Assembly (NCBI GenBank): GCA_963920525.1 | Contig: OY986439.1 | Coordinates: forward strand, 377,001 to 441,000 | DNA from: Dichetophora obliterata | Lineage: Eukaryota > Arthropoda > Insecta > Diptera > Sciomyzidae | Direction of reading: 5' to 3' | DNA length: 64,000 nt | Part shown: piece by piece, positions 1 to 13,835 of the stretch | How positions within the stretch are numbered: the first letter of the stretch is position 1 | Layout of the letters: each line of letters begins with the position of its first letter | Position numbers and translations under genes: made by a program | The notes under the pieces: model-generated | Told to the model about the DNA's origin: nothing | Database searches by the model: none | Seen by the model: only the letters and a program-made list of their open reading frames with translations

Positions 1-533
1 AAAACTACATATCAGATAAGGACGATTCATGCATTAAAATGAGCACCAGGTCCTCGTCCTTAAGAAGGGATACTCCTTTGTCCAAATGCCGTTTGCTCTA
101 TCTCTTGTAGTTAGGAGTTGTAGAACACTTTTTGGAGTGGAAGCTGGCCAATAACATGTGCTTTTTCCGTCATAACTCGCAAACCATACATCCTACAAGG
201 ACAATTTATACACCAAATTGTTTCTAATACATATATACACAAGACTGCATATTCAGAAAAAAGTTTTCTGGATTTTGATTTTTTTTCAAGAATCTTAGTT
301 AAAATTTTTTACATGAATCATAGTTTTTGACGTGGTTTTTTGCGATTTTTTTGATTTTTTAGCCATAACTTCTAAACCATACATCATAAAAGGACGATTT
401 ATGCATCAAAATGTTCCTTAAGCTACTGCCCACAAGACTGTATCCTTAAAATAATTTTAAAAATTAGATTTCATGTTAATTTCATGTGCCCTTTTTTGTC
501 AATTTTTATTTTTTTTATTTATTTTCTAAAATA
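1..533 (+). repeat. Reference satellite monomer (533 bp), internal trimer of ~178-bp subunits
   Basis: The monomer holds three copies of a 24-bp box that begins AAGGAC(G/A)ATT: box A at 18-41, box B at 197-220 and box C at 390-413. Spacings are 179, 193 and 161 bp (to the next box A), averaging about 178 bp. Similarity extends outside the boxes: 'aaaccataca' precedes B and C, 'acaagactg' follows B and C, and 'aaactacat' before A resembles 'aaccatacat'. The segment 324-360 has four T-tracts starting at 324, 336, 346 and 355, close to helical spacing. Most other monomers carry G where box B here has A at position 202. Confidence 0.9.
17..62 (+). repeat. Inverted pair around box A in each monomer
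   Basis: TAAGGACGA at 17-25 is the exact reverse complement of TCGTCCTTA at 54-62. This gives a 9-bp stem with a 28-nt loop in the reference monomer, and the same pair is present in nearly all monomers on both arms. It could be a cruciform or hairpin, or a pair of binding sites in opposite orientation. The role is not known. Confidence 0.75.
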
Positions 534-3500
534 AAAACTACATATCAGATAAGGACGATTCATGCATTAAAATGAGCACCAGGTCCTCGTCCTTAAGAAG
601 GGATACTCCTTTGTCCAAATGCCGTTTGCTCTATCTCTTGTAGTTAGGAGTTGTAGAACACTTTTTGGAGTGGAAGCTGGCCAAAAACATGTGCTTTTTC
701 CGTCATAACTCGCAAACCATACATCCTACAAGGACGATTTATACACCAAATTGTTTCTAATACATATATACACAAGACTGCAAATTCAGAAAAAAGTTTT
801 CTGGAATGTGATTTTTTTTCAAGAATCTTAGTTAAAATTTTTTACATGAATCATAGTTTTTGACGTGGTTTTTTGCGATTTTTTTGATTTTTTAGCCATA
901 ACTTCTAAACCATACATCATAAAAGGACGATTTATGCATCAAAATGTTCCTTAAGCTACTGCCCACAAGACTGTATCCTTAAAATAATTTTAAAAATTAG
1001 ATTTCATGTTAATTTCATGTGCCCTTTTTTGTCAATTTTTATTTTTTTTATTTATTTTCTAAAATAAAAACTACATATCAGATAAGGACGATTCATGCAT
1101 TAAAATGAGCACCAGGTCCTCGTCCTTAAGAAGGGATACTCCTTTGTCCAAATGCCGTTTGCTCTATCTCTTGTAGTTAGGAGTTGTAGAACACTTTTTG
1201 GAGTGGAAGCTGGCCAAAAACATGTGCTTTTTCCGTCATAACTCGCAAACCATACATCCTACAAGGACGATTTATACACCAAATTGTTTCTAATACATAT
1301 ATACACAAGACTGCATATTCAGAAAAAACTTTTCTGGATTTTGATTTTTTTTCAAGAATCTTAGTTAAAATTTTTTACATGAATCATAGTTTTTGACGTG
1401 GTTTTTTGCGATTTTTTTGATTTTTTAGCCATAACTTCTAAACCATACATCATAAAAGGACGATTTATGCATCAAAATGTTCCTTAAGCTACTGCCCACA
1501 AGACTGTATCCTTAAAATAATTTTAAAAATTAGATTTCATGTTAATTTCATGTGCCCTTTTTTGTCAATTTTTATTTTTTTTATTTATTTTCTAAAATAA
1601 AAACTACATATCAGATAAGGACGATTCATGCATTAAAATGAGCACCAGGTCCTCGTCCTTAAGAAGGGATACTCCTTTGTCCAAATGCCGTTTGCTCTAT
1701 CTCTTGTAGTTAGGAGTTGTAGAACACTTTTTGGAGTGGAAGCTGGCCAAAAACATGTGCTTTTTCCGTCATAACTCGCAAACCATACATCCTACAAGGA
1801 CGATTTATACACCAAATTGTTTCTAATACATATATACACAAGACTGCATATTCAGAAAAAAGTTTTCTGGAATTTGATTTTTTTTCAAGAAACTTAGTTA
1901 AAATTTTTTACATGAATCATAGTTTTTGACGTGGTTTTTTGCGAGATTTTTGATTTTTTAGCCATAACTTCTAAACCATACATCATAAAAGGACGATTTA
2001 TGCATCAAAATGTTCCTTAAGCTACTGCCCACAAGACTGTATCCTTAAAATAATTTTAAAAATTAGATTTCATGTTAATTTCATGTGCCCTTTTTTGTCA
2101 ATTTTTATTTTTTTTATTTATTTTCTAAAATAAAAACTACATATCAGATAAGGACGATTCATGCATTAAAATGAGCACCAGGTCCTCGTCCTTAAGAAGG
2201 GATACTCCTTTGTCCAAATGCCGTTTGCTCTATCTCTTGTAGTTAGGAGTTGTAGAACACTTTTTGGAGTGGAAGCTGGCCAAAAACATGTGCTTTTTCC
2301 GTCATAACTCGCAAACCATACATCCTACAAGGACGATTTATACACCAAATTGTTTCTAATACATATATACACAAGACTGCATATTCAGAAAAAACTTTTC
2401 TGGATTTTGATTTTTTTTCAAGAATCTTAGTTAAAATTTTTTACATGAATCATAGTTTTTGACGTGGTTTTTTGCGATTTTTTTGATTTTTTAGCCATAA
2501 CTTCTAAACCATACATCATAAAAGGACGATTTATGCATCAAAATGTTCCTTAAGCTACTGTTCACAAGACTGTATCCTTAAAATAATTTTAAAAATTAGA
2601 TTTCATGTTAATTTCATGTGCCCTTTTTTGTCAATTTTTATTTTTTTTATTTATTTTCTAAAATAAAAACTACATATCAGATAAGGACGATTCATGCATT
2701 AAAATGAGCACCAGGTCCTCGTCCTTAAGAAGGGATACTCCTTTGTCCAAATGCATTTTGCTCTATCTCTTGTAGTTAAAGAGTTGTAGAACACTTTTTG
2801 GTGTGGAAGCTGGCCAAAAACATGTGCTTTTTCCGTCATAACTCGCAAACCATACATCCTACAAGGACGATTTATACACCAAATTGTTTCTAATACATAT
2901 ATACACAAGACTGCATATTCAGAAAAAAGTTTTCTGGATTTTGATTTTTTTTCAAGAATCTTAGTTAAAATTTTTTACATGAATCATAGTTTTTGACGTG
3001 GTTTTTTGCGATTTTTTTGATTTTTTAGCCATAACTTCTAAACCATACATCATAAAAGGACGATTTATGCATCAAAATGTTCCTTAAGCTACTGCCCACA
3101 AGACTGTATCCTTAAAATAATTTTAAAAATTAGATTTCATGTTAATTTCATGTGCCCTTTTTTGTCAATTTTTATTTTTTTTATTTATTTTCTAAAATAA
3201 AAACTACATATCAGATAAGGACGATTCATGCATTAAAATGAGCACCAGGTCCTCGTCCTTAAGAAGGGATACTCCTTTGTCCAAATGCCGTTTGCTCTAT
3301 CTCTTGTAGTTAGGAGTTGTAGAACACTTTTTGGAGTGGAAGCTGGCCAAAAACATGTGCTTTTTCCGTCATAACTCGCAAACCATACATCCTACAAGGA
3401 CGATTTATACACCAAATTGTTTCTAATACATATATACACAAGACTGCATATTCAGAAAAAAGTTTTCTGGAATTTGATTTTTTTTCAAGAATCTTAGTTA

Positions 3501-4599
3501 AAATTTTTTACATGAATCATAGTTTTTGACGTGGTTTTTTGCGATTTTTTTGATTTTTTAGCCATAACTTCTAAACCATACATCATAAAAGGACGATTTA
3601 TGCATCAAAATGTTCCTTAAGCTACTGCCCATAAGACTGTATCCTTAAAATAATTTTAAAAATTAGATTTCATGTTAATTTCATGTGCCCTTTTTTGTCA
3701 ATTTTTATTTTTTTTATTTATTTTCTAAAATAAAAACTACATATCAGATAAGGACGATTCATGCATTAAAATGAGCACCAGGTCCTCGTCCTTAAGAAGG
3801 GATACTCCTTTGTCCAAATGCCGTTTGCTCTATCTCTTGTAGTTAGGAGTTGTAGAACACTTTTTGGAGTGGAAGCTGGCCAAAAACATGTGCTTTTTCC
3901 GTCATAACTCGCAAACCGTACATCCTACAAGGACGATTTATACACCAAATTGTTTCTAATACATATATACACAAGACTGCAAATTCGGAAAAAAGTTTTC
4001 TGGAATGTGATTTTTTTTCAAGAATCTTAGTTAAAATTTTTTACATGAATCATAGTTTTTGACGTGGTTTTTTGCGATTTTTTTGATTTTTTAGCCATAA
4101 CTTCTAAACCATACATCATAAAAGGACGATTTATGCATCAAAATGTTCCTTAAGCTACTGCCCACAAGACTGTATCCTTAAAATAATTTTAAAAATTAGA
4201 TTTCATGTTAATTTCATGTGCCCTTTTTTGTCAATTTTTATTTTTTTTATTTATTTTCTAAAATAAAAACTACATATCAGATAAGGACGATTCATGCATT
4301 AAAATGAGCACCAGGTCCTCGTCCTTAAGAAGGGATACTCCTTTGTCCAAATGCCGTTTGCTCTATCTCTTGTAGTTAGGAGTTGTAGAACACTTTTTGG
4401 AGTGGAAGCTGGCCAAAAACATGTGCTTTTTCCGTCATAACTCGCAAACCATACATCCTACAAGGACGATTTATACACCAAATTGTTTCTAATACATATA
4501 TACACAATACTGCATATTCAGAAAAAACTTTTCTGGATTTTGATTTTTTTTCAAGAATCTTAGTTAAAATTTTTTACATGAATCATAGTTTTTGACGTG

Positions 4600-7500
4600 G
4601 TTTTTTGCGATTTTTTTGATTTTTTAGCCATAACTTCTAAACCATACATCATAAAAGGACGATTTATGCATCAAAATGTTCCTTAAGCTACTGCCCACAA
4701 GACTGTATCCTTAAAATAATTTTAAAAATTAGATTTCATGTTAATTTCATGTGCCCTTTTTTGTCAATTTTTAATTTTTTTATTTATTTTCTAAAATAAA
4801 AACTACATATCAGATAAGGACGATTCATGCATTAAAATGAGCACCAGGTCCTCGTCCTTAAGAAGGGATACTCCTTTGTCCAAATGCCGTTTGCTCTATC
4901 TCTTGTAGTTAGGAGTTGTAGAACACTTTTTGGAGTGGAAGCTGGCCAAAAACATGTGCTTTTTTCGTCATAACTCCCAAACCATACATCCTACAAGGAC
5001 GATTTATACACCAAATTGTTTCTAATACATATATACACAAGACTGCAAATTCGGAAAAAAGTTTTCTGCAATGTGATTTTTTTTCAAGAATCTTAGTTAA
5101 AATTTTTTACATGAATCATAGTTTTTGACGTGGTTTTTTGCGATTTTTTTGATTTTTTAGCCATAACTTCTAAACCATACATCATAAAAGGACGATTTAT
5201 GCATCAAAATGTTCCTTAAGCTACTGCCCACAAGACTGTATCCTTAAAATAATTTTAAAAATTAGATTTCATGTTAATTTCATGTGCCCTTTTTTGTCAA
5301 TTTTTATTTTTTTTATTTATTTTCTAAAATAAAAACTACATATCAGATAAGGACGATTCATGCATTAAAATGAGCACCAGGTCCTCGTCCTTAAGAAGGG
5401 ATACTCCTTTGTCCAAATGCCGGTTGCTCTATCTCTTGTAGTTAGGAGTTGTAGAACACTTTTTGGAGTGGAAGCTGGCCAAAAACATGTGCTTTTTCCG
5501 TCATAACTCGCAAACCATACATCCTACAAGGACGATTTATACACCAAATTGTTTCTAATACATATATACACAAGACTGCATATTCAGAAAAAACTTTTCT
5601 GGATTTTGATTTTTTTTCAAGAATCTTAGTTAAAATTTTTTACATGAATCATAGTTTTTGACGTGGTTTTTTTGCGATTTTTTTGATTTTTTAGCCATAA
5701 CTTCTAAACCATACATCATAAAAGGACGATTTATGCATCAAAATGTTCCTTAAGCTACTGCCCACAAGACTGTATCCTTAAAATAATTTTAAAAATTAGA
5801 TTTCATGTTAATTTCATGTGCCCTTTTTTGTCAATTTTTATTTTTTTTATTTATTTTCTAAAATAAAAACTACATATCAGATAAGGACGATTCATGCATT
5901 AAAATGAGCACCAGGTCCTCGTCCTTAAGAAGGGATACTCCTTTGTCCAAATGCCGTTTGCTCTATCTCTTGTAGTTAGGAGTTGTAGAACACTTTTTGG
6001 AGTGGAAGCTGGCCAAAAACATGTGCTTTTTCCGTCATAACTCGCAAACCGTACATCCTACAAGGACGATTTATACACCAAATTGTTTCTAATACATATA
6101 TACACAAGACTGCATATTCAGAAAAAAGTTTTCTGGAATTTGATTTTTTTTCAAGAATCTTAGTTAAAATTTTTTACATGAATCATAGTTTTTGACGTGG
6201 TTTTTTGCGATTTTTTTGATTTTTTAGCTTTTTTTGATTTTTTAGCCATAACTTCTAAACCATACATCATAAAAGGACGATTTATGCATCAAAATGTTCC
6301 TTAAGCTACTGCCCACAAGACTGTATCCTTAAAATAATTTTAAAAATTAGATTTCATGTTAATTTCATGTGCCCTTTTTTGTCAATTTTTATTTTTTTTA
6401 TTTATTTTCTAAAATAAAAACTACATATCAGATAAGGACGATTCATGCATTAAAATGAGCACCAGGTCCTCGTCCTTAAGAAGGGATACTCCTTTGTCCA
6501 AATGCCGTTTGCTCTATCTCTTGTAGTTAGGAGTTGTAGAACACTTTTTGGAGTGGAAGCTGGAAAAAACATGTGCTTTTTCCGTCATAACTCCCAAACC
6601 ATACATCCTACAAGGACGATTTATACACCAAATTGTTTCTAATACATATATACACAAGACTGCAAATTCGGAAAAAAGTTTTCTGGAATGTGATTTTTTT
6701 TCAAGAATCTTAGTTAAAATTTTTTACATGAATCATAGTTTTTGACGTGGTTTTTTGCGATTTTTTTGATTTTTTAGCCATAACTTCTAAACCATACATC
6801 ATAAAAGGACGATTTATGCATCAAAATGTTCCTTAAGCTACTGCCCACAAGACTGTATCCTTAAAATAATTTTAAAATTTAGATTTCATGTTAATTTCAT
6901 GTGCCCTTTTTTGTCAATTTTTATTTTTTTTATTTATTTTCTAAAATAAAAACTACATATCAGATAAGGACGATTCATGCATTAAAATGAGCACCAGGTC
7001 CTCGTCCTTAAGAAGGGATACTCCTTTGTCCAAATGCCGTTTGCTCTATCTCTTGTAGTTAGGAGTTGTAGAACACTTTTTGGAGTGGAAGCTGGCCAAA
7101 AACATGTGCTTTTTCCGTCATAACTCGCAAACCATACATCCTACAAGGACGATTTATACACCAAATTGTTTCTAATACATATATACACAAGACTGCATAT
7201 TCAGAAAAAACTTTTCTGGATTTTGATTTTTTTTCAAGAATCTTAGTTAAAATTTTTTACATGAATCATAGTTTTTGACGTGGTTTTTTGCGATTTTTTT
7301 GATTTTTTAGCCATAACTTCTAAACCATACATCATAAAAGGACGATTTATGCATCAAAATGTTCCTTAAGCTACTGCCCACAAGACTGTATCCTTAAAAT
7401 AATTTTAAAAATTAGATTTCATGTTAATTTCATGTGCCCTTTTTTGTCAATTTTTAATTTTTTTATTTATTTTCTAAAATAAAAACTACATATCAGATAA

Positions 7501-10330
7501 GGACGATTCATGCATTAAAATGAGCACCAGGTCCTCGTCCTTAAGAAGGGATACTCCTTTGTCCAAATGCCGTTTGCTCTATCTCTTGTAGTTAGGAGTT
7601 GTAGAACACTTTTTGGAGTGGAAGCTGGCCAAAAACATGTGCTTTTTTCGTCATAACTCCCAAACCATACATCCTACAAGGACGATTTATACACCAAATT
7701 GTTTCTAATACATATATACACAAGACTGCAAATTCGGAAAAAAGTTTTCTGCAATGTGATTTTTTTTCAAGAATCTTAGTTAAAATTTTTTACATGAATC
7801 ATAGTTTTTGACGTGGTTTTTTGCGATTTTTTTGATTTTTTAGCCATAACTTCTAAACCATACATCATAAAAGGACGATTTATGCATCAAAATGTTCCTT
7901 AAGCTACTGCCCACAAGACTGTATCCTTAAAATAATTTTAAAAATTAGATTTCATGTTAATTTCATGTGCCCTTTTTTGTCAATTTTTATTTTTTTTATT
8001 TATTTTCTAAAATAAAAACTACATATCAGATAAGGACGATTCATGCATTAAAATGAGCACCAGGTCCTCGTCCTTAAGAAGGGATACTCCTTTGTCCAAA
8101 TGCCGGTTGCTCTATCTCTTGTAGTTAGGAGTTGTAGAACACTTTTTGGAGTGGAAGCTGGCCAAAAACATGTGCTTTTTCCGTCATAACTCGCAAACCA
8201 TACATCCTACAAGGACGATTTATACACCAAATTGTTTCTAATACATATATACACAAGACTGCATATTCAGAAAAAACTTTTCTGGATTTTGATTTTTTTT
8301 CAAGAATCTTAGTTAAAATTTTTTACATGAATCATAGTTTTTGACGTGGTTTTTTTGCGATTTTTTTGATTTTTTAGCCATAACTTCTAAACCATACATC
8401 ATAAAAGGACGATTTATGCATCAAAATGTTCCTTAAGCTACTGCCCACAAGACTGTATCCTTAAAATAATTTTAAAAATTAGATTTCATGTTAATTTCAT
8501 GTGCCCTTTTTTGTCAATTTTTATTTTTTTTATTTATTTTCTAAAATAAAAACTACATATCAGATAAGGACGATTCATGCATTAAAATGAGCACCAGGTC
8601 CTCGTCCTTAAGAAGGGATACTCCTTTGTAAAAATGCCGTTTGCTCTATCTCTTGTAGTTAGGAGTTGTAGAACACTTTTTGGAGTGGAAGCTGGCCAAA
8701 AACATGTGCTTTTTCCGTCATAACTCCCAAACCATACATCCTACAAGGACGATTTATACACCAAATTGTTTCTAATACATATATACACAAGACTGCATAT
8801 TCAGAAAAAAGTTTTCTGGAATTTGATTTTTTTTCAAGAATCTTAGTTAAAATTTTTTACATGAATCATAGTTTTTGACGTGGTTTTTTGCGATTTTTTT
8901 GATTTTTTAGCCATAACTTCTAAACCATACATCATAAAAGGACGATTTATGCATCAAAATGTTCCTTAAGCTACTGCCCACAAGACTGTATCCTTAAAAT
9001 AATTTTAAAAATTAGATTTCATGTTAATTTCATGTGCCCTTTTTTGTCAATTTTTATTTTTTTTATTTATTTTCTAAAATAAAAACTACATATCAGATAA
9101 GGACGATTCATGCATTAAAATGAGCACCAGGTCCTCGTCCTTAAGAAGGGATACTCCTTTGTCCAAATGCCGTTTGCTCTATCTCTTGTAGTTAGGAGTT
9201 GTAGAACACTTTTTGGAGTGGAAGCTGGAAAAAACATGTGCTTTTTCCGTCATAACTCCCAAACCATACATCCTACAAGGACGATTTATACACCAAATTG
9301 TTTCTAATACATATATACACAAGACTGCAAATTCGGAAAAAAGTTTTCTGGAATGTGATTTTTTTTCAAGAATCTTAGTTAAAATTTTTTACATGAATCA
9401 TAGTTTTTGACGTGGTTTTTTGCGATTTTTTTGATTTTTTAGCCATAACTTCTAAACCATACATCATAAAAGGACGATTTATGCATCAAAATGTTCCTTA
9501 AGCTACTGCCCACAAGACTGTATCCTTAAAATAATTTTAAAAATTAGATTTCATGTTAATTTCATGTGCCCTTTTTTGTCAATTTTTATTTTTTTTATTT
9601 ATTTTCTAAAATAAAAACTACATATCAGATAAGGACGATTCATGCATTAAAATGAGCACCAGGTCCTCGTCCTTAAGAAGGGATACTCCTTTGTCCAAAT
9701 GCCGTTTGCTCTATCTCTTGTAGTTAGGAGTTGTAGAACACTTTTTGGAGTGGAAGCTGGCCAAAAACATGTGCTTTTTCCGTCATAACTCGCAAACCAT
9801 ACATCCTACAAGGACGATTTATACACCAAATTGTTTCTAATACATATATACACAAGACTGCATATTCAGAAAAAACTTTTCTGGATTTTGATTTTTTTTC
9901 AAGAATCTTAGTTAAAATTTTTTACATGAATCATAGTTTTTGACGTGGTTTTTTGCGATTTTTTTGATTTTTTAGCCATAACTTCTAAACCATACATCAT
10001 AAAAGGACGATTTATGCATCAAAATGTTCCTTAAGCTACTGCCCACAAGACTGTATCCTTAAAATAATTTTAAAAATTAGATTTCATGTTAATTTCATGT
10101 GCCCTTTTTTGTCAATTTTTATTTTTTTTATTTATTTTCTAAAATAAAAACTACATATCAGATAAGGACGATTCATGCATTAAAATGAGCACCAGGTCCT
10201 CGTCCTTAAGAAGGGATACTCCTTTGTCCAAATGCCGTTTGCTCTATCTCTTGTAGTTAGGAGTTGTAGAACACTTTTTGGAGTGGAAGCTGGCCAAAAA
10301 CATGTGCTTTTTTCGTCATAACTCCCAAAC
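4600..10330 (+). repeat. Five-monomer higher-order repeat, ~2,665 bp, about 2.2 copies
   Basis: Rare monomer variants recur at a constant distance. 'gcttttttcg' is at 4958, 7641 and 10306; 'ccggttgctc' at 5420 and 8103; the 'tcaatttttaattttt' variant near 4771 and 7454; and 'gctggaaaaaac' at 6559 and 9224. The distance is 2,665 bp (five monomers), or 2,683 bp where the first copy holds the 18-bp duplication at about 6230. The outer limits are approximate because a few single-base differences have accumulated and the third copy stops matching soon after 10,330. Confidence 0.85.
6209..6247 (+). repeat. 18-bp tandem duplication inside one monomer
   Basis: The T-rich stretch ending in 'gattttttagc' occurs twice in a row here, while every other monomer has it once. 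The extra 18 bp exactly explains why markers before this site are 2,683 bp from their copies and markers after it 2,665 bp. It is a private mark of this higher-order copy, probably from slippage. Confidence 0.9.
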
Positions 10331-13300
10331 CATACATCCTACAAGGACGATTTATACACCAAATTGTTTCTAATACATATATACACAAGACTGCATATTC
10401 AGAAAAAAGTTTTCTGGATTTTGATTTTTTTTCAAGAATCTTAGTTAAAATTTTTTACATGAATCATAGTTTTTGACGTGGTTTTTTGCGATTTTTTTGA
10501 TTTTTTAGCCATAACTTCTAAACCATACATCATAAAAGGACGATTTATGCATCAAAATGTTCCTTAAGCTACTGCCCACAAGACTGTATCCTTAAAATAA
10601 TTTTAAAAATTAGATTTCATGTTAATTTCATGTGCCCTTTTTTGTCAATTTTTATTTTTTTTATTTATTTTCTAAAATAAAAACTACATATCAAATAAGG
10701 ACGATTCATGCATTAAAATGAGCACCAGGTCCTCGTCCTTAAGAAGGGATACTCCTTTGTCCAAATGCCGTTTGCTCTATCTCTTGTAGTTAGGAGTTGT
10801 AGAACACTTTTTGGAGTGGAAGCTGGCCAAAAACATGTGCTTTTTCCGTCATAACTCGCAAACCATACATCCTACAAGGACGATTTATACACCAAATTGT
10901 TTCTAATACATATATACACAAGACTGCAAATTCAGAAAAAAGTTTTCTGGAATGTGATTTTTTTTCAAGAATCTTAGTTAAAATTTTTTACATGAATCAT
11001 AGTTTTTGACGTGGTTTTTTGCGATTTTTTTGATTTTTTAGCCATAACTTCTAAACCATACATCATAAAAGGACGATTTATGCATCAAAATGTTCCTTAA
11101 GCTACTGCCCACAAGACTGTATCCTTTAAATAATTTTAAAAATTAGATTTCATGTTAATTTCATGTGCCCTTTTTTGTCAATTTTTATTTTTTTTATTTA
11201 TTTTCTAAAATAAAAACTACATATCAGATAAGGACGATTCATGCATTAAAATGAGCACCAGGTCCTCGTCCTTAAGAAGGGATACTCCTTTGTCCAAATG
11301 CCGTTTGCTCTATCTCTTGTAGTTAGGAGTTGTAGAACACTTTTTGGAGTGGAAGCTGGCCAAAAACATGTGCTTTTTCCGTCATAACTCGCAAACCATA
11401 CACCCTACAAGGACGATTTATACACCAAATTGTTTCTAATACATATATACACAAGACTGCATATTCAGAAAAAACTTTTCTGGAATTTGATTTTTTTTCA
11501 AGAATCTTAGTTAAAATTTTTTACATGAATCATAGTTTTTGACGTGGTTTTTTGCGATTTTTTTGATTTTTTAGCCATAACTTCTAAACCATACATCATA
11601 AAAGGACGATTTATGCATCAAAATGTTGCTTAAGCTACTGCCCACAAGACTGTATCCTTTAAATAATTTTAAAAATTAGATTTCATGTTAATTTCATGTG
11701 CCCTTTTTTGTCAATTTTTATTTTTTTTATTTATTTTCTAAAATAAAAACTACATATCAGATAAGGACGATTCATGCATTAAAATGAGCACCAGGTCCTC
11801 GTCCTTAAGAAGGGATACTCCTTTGTCCAAATGCCGTTTGCTCTATCTCTTGTAGTTAGGAGTTGTAGAACACTTTTTGGAGTGGAAGCTGGCCAAAAAC
11901 ATGTGCTTTTTCCGTCATAACTCGCAAACCATACATCCTACAAGGACGATTTATACACCAAATTGTTTCTAATACATATATACACAAGACTGCATATTCA
12001 GAAAAAACTTTTCTGGATTTTGATTTTTTTTCAAGAATCTTAGTTAAAATTTTTTACATGAATCATAGTTTTTGACGTGGTTTTTTGCGATTTTTTTGAT
12101 TTTTTAGCCATAACTTCTAAACCATACATCATAAAAGGACGATTTATGCATCAAAATGTTCCTTAAGCTACTGCCCACAAGACTGTATCCTTAAAATAAT
12201 TTTAAAAATTAGATTTCATGTTAATTTCATGTGCCCTTTTTTGTCAATTTTTATTTTTTTTATTTATTTTCTAAAATAAAAACTACATATCAGATAAGGA
12301 CGATTCATGCATTAAAATGAGCACCAGGTCCTCGTCCTTAAGAAGGGATACTCCTTTGTCCAAATGCCGTTTGCTCTATCTCTTGTAGTTAGGAGTTGTA
12401 GAACACTTTTTGGAGTGGAAGCTGGCCAAAAACATGTGCTTTTTCCGTCATAACTCGCAAACCATACATCCTACAAGGACGATTTATACACCAAATTGTT
12501 TCTAATACATATATACACAAGACTGCAAATTCAGAAAAAAGTTTTCTGGAATGTGATTTTTTTTCAAGAATCTTAGTTAAAATTTTTTACATGAATCATA
12601 GTTTTTGACGTGGTTTTTTGCGATTTTTTTGATTTTTTAGCCATAACTTCTAAACCATACATTATAAAAGGACGATTTATGCATCAAAATGTTCCTTAAG
12701 CTACTGCCCACAAGACTGTATCCTTAAAATAATTTTAAAAATTAGATTTCATGTTAATTTCATGTGCCCTTTTTTGTCAATTTTTATTTTTTTTATTTAT
12801 TTTCTAAAATAAAAACTACATATCAGATAAGGACGATTCATGCATTAAAATGAGCACCAGGTCCTCGTCCTTAAGAAGGGATACTCCTTTGTCCAAATGC
12901 CGTTTGCTCTATCTCTTGTAGTTAGGAGTTGTAGAACACTTTTTGGAGTGGAAGCTGGCCAAAAACATGTGCTTTTTCCGTCATAACTCGCAAACCATAC
13001 ATCCTACAAGGACGATTTATACACCAAATTGTTTCTAATACATATATACACAAGACTGCAAATTCAGAAAAAAGTTTTCTGGAATGTGATTTTTTTTCAA
13101 GAATCTTAGTTAAAATTTTTTACATGAATCATAGTTTTTGACGTGGTTTTTTGCGATTTTTTTGATTTTTTAGCCATAACTTCTAAACCATACATCATAA
13201 AAGGACGATTTATGCATCAAAATGTTCCTTAAGCTACTGCCCACAAGACTGTATCCTTAAAATAATTTTAAAAATTAGATTTCATGTTAATTTCATGTGC

Positions 13301-13800
13301 CCTTTTTTGTAAATTTTTATTTTTTTTATTTATTTTCTAAAATAAAAACTACATATCAGATAAGGACAATTCATGCATTAAAATGAGCACCAGGTCCTCG
13401 TCCTTAAGAAGGGATACTCCTTTGTCCAAATGCCGTTTGCTCTATCTCTTGTAGTTAGGAGTTGTAGAACACTTTTTGGAGTGGAAGCTGGCCAAAAACA
13501 TGTGCTTTTTCCGTCATAACTCGCAAACCATACATCCTACAAGGACGATTTATACACCAAATTGTTTCTAATACATATATACACAAGACTGCATATTCAG
13601 AAAAAAGTTTTCTGGATTTTGATTTTTTTTCAAGAATCTTAGTTAAAATTTTTTACATGAATCATAGTTTTTGACGTGGTTTTTTGCGATTTTTTTGATT
13701 TTTTAGCTATAACTTCTAAACCATACATCATAAAAGGACGATTTATGCATCAAAATGTTCCTTAAGCTACTGCCCACAAGACTGTATCCTTAAAATAATT

Positions 13801-13835
13801 TTAAAAATTAGATTTCATGTGCCCTTTTTTGTCAA
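13801..13835 (+). repeat. 11-bp deletion between short direct repeats in one monomer
   Basis: The usual 'ttcatgttaatttcatgt' is reduced to a single 'ttcatgt'. This is the expected product of slippage between the two 'ttcatgt' copies that flank the missing segment. Useful only as a private marker of this monomer. Confidence 0.85.

Noticed and set aside
2699..2908. Short reading frames of 60-80 codons across the satellite (for example 2699-2908, 6548-6745, 9213-9410, 18075-18263, 23973-24158, 34128-34328, 36267-36467)
   Set aside because: They recur with the monomer, change or break with single-base variants, and show no codon bias or domain. They are chance frames in a repeat.
3985..4010. CENP-B box in the variant containing 'attcggaaaaaag'
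   Set aside because: It has TTCG but lacks the CGGG half of NTTCGNNNNANNCGGGN, so it does not match.
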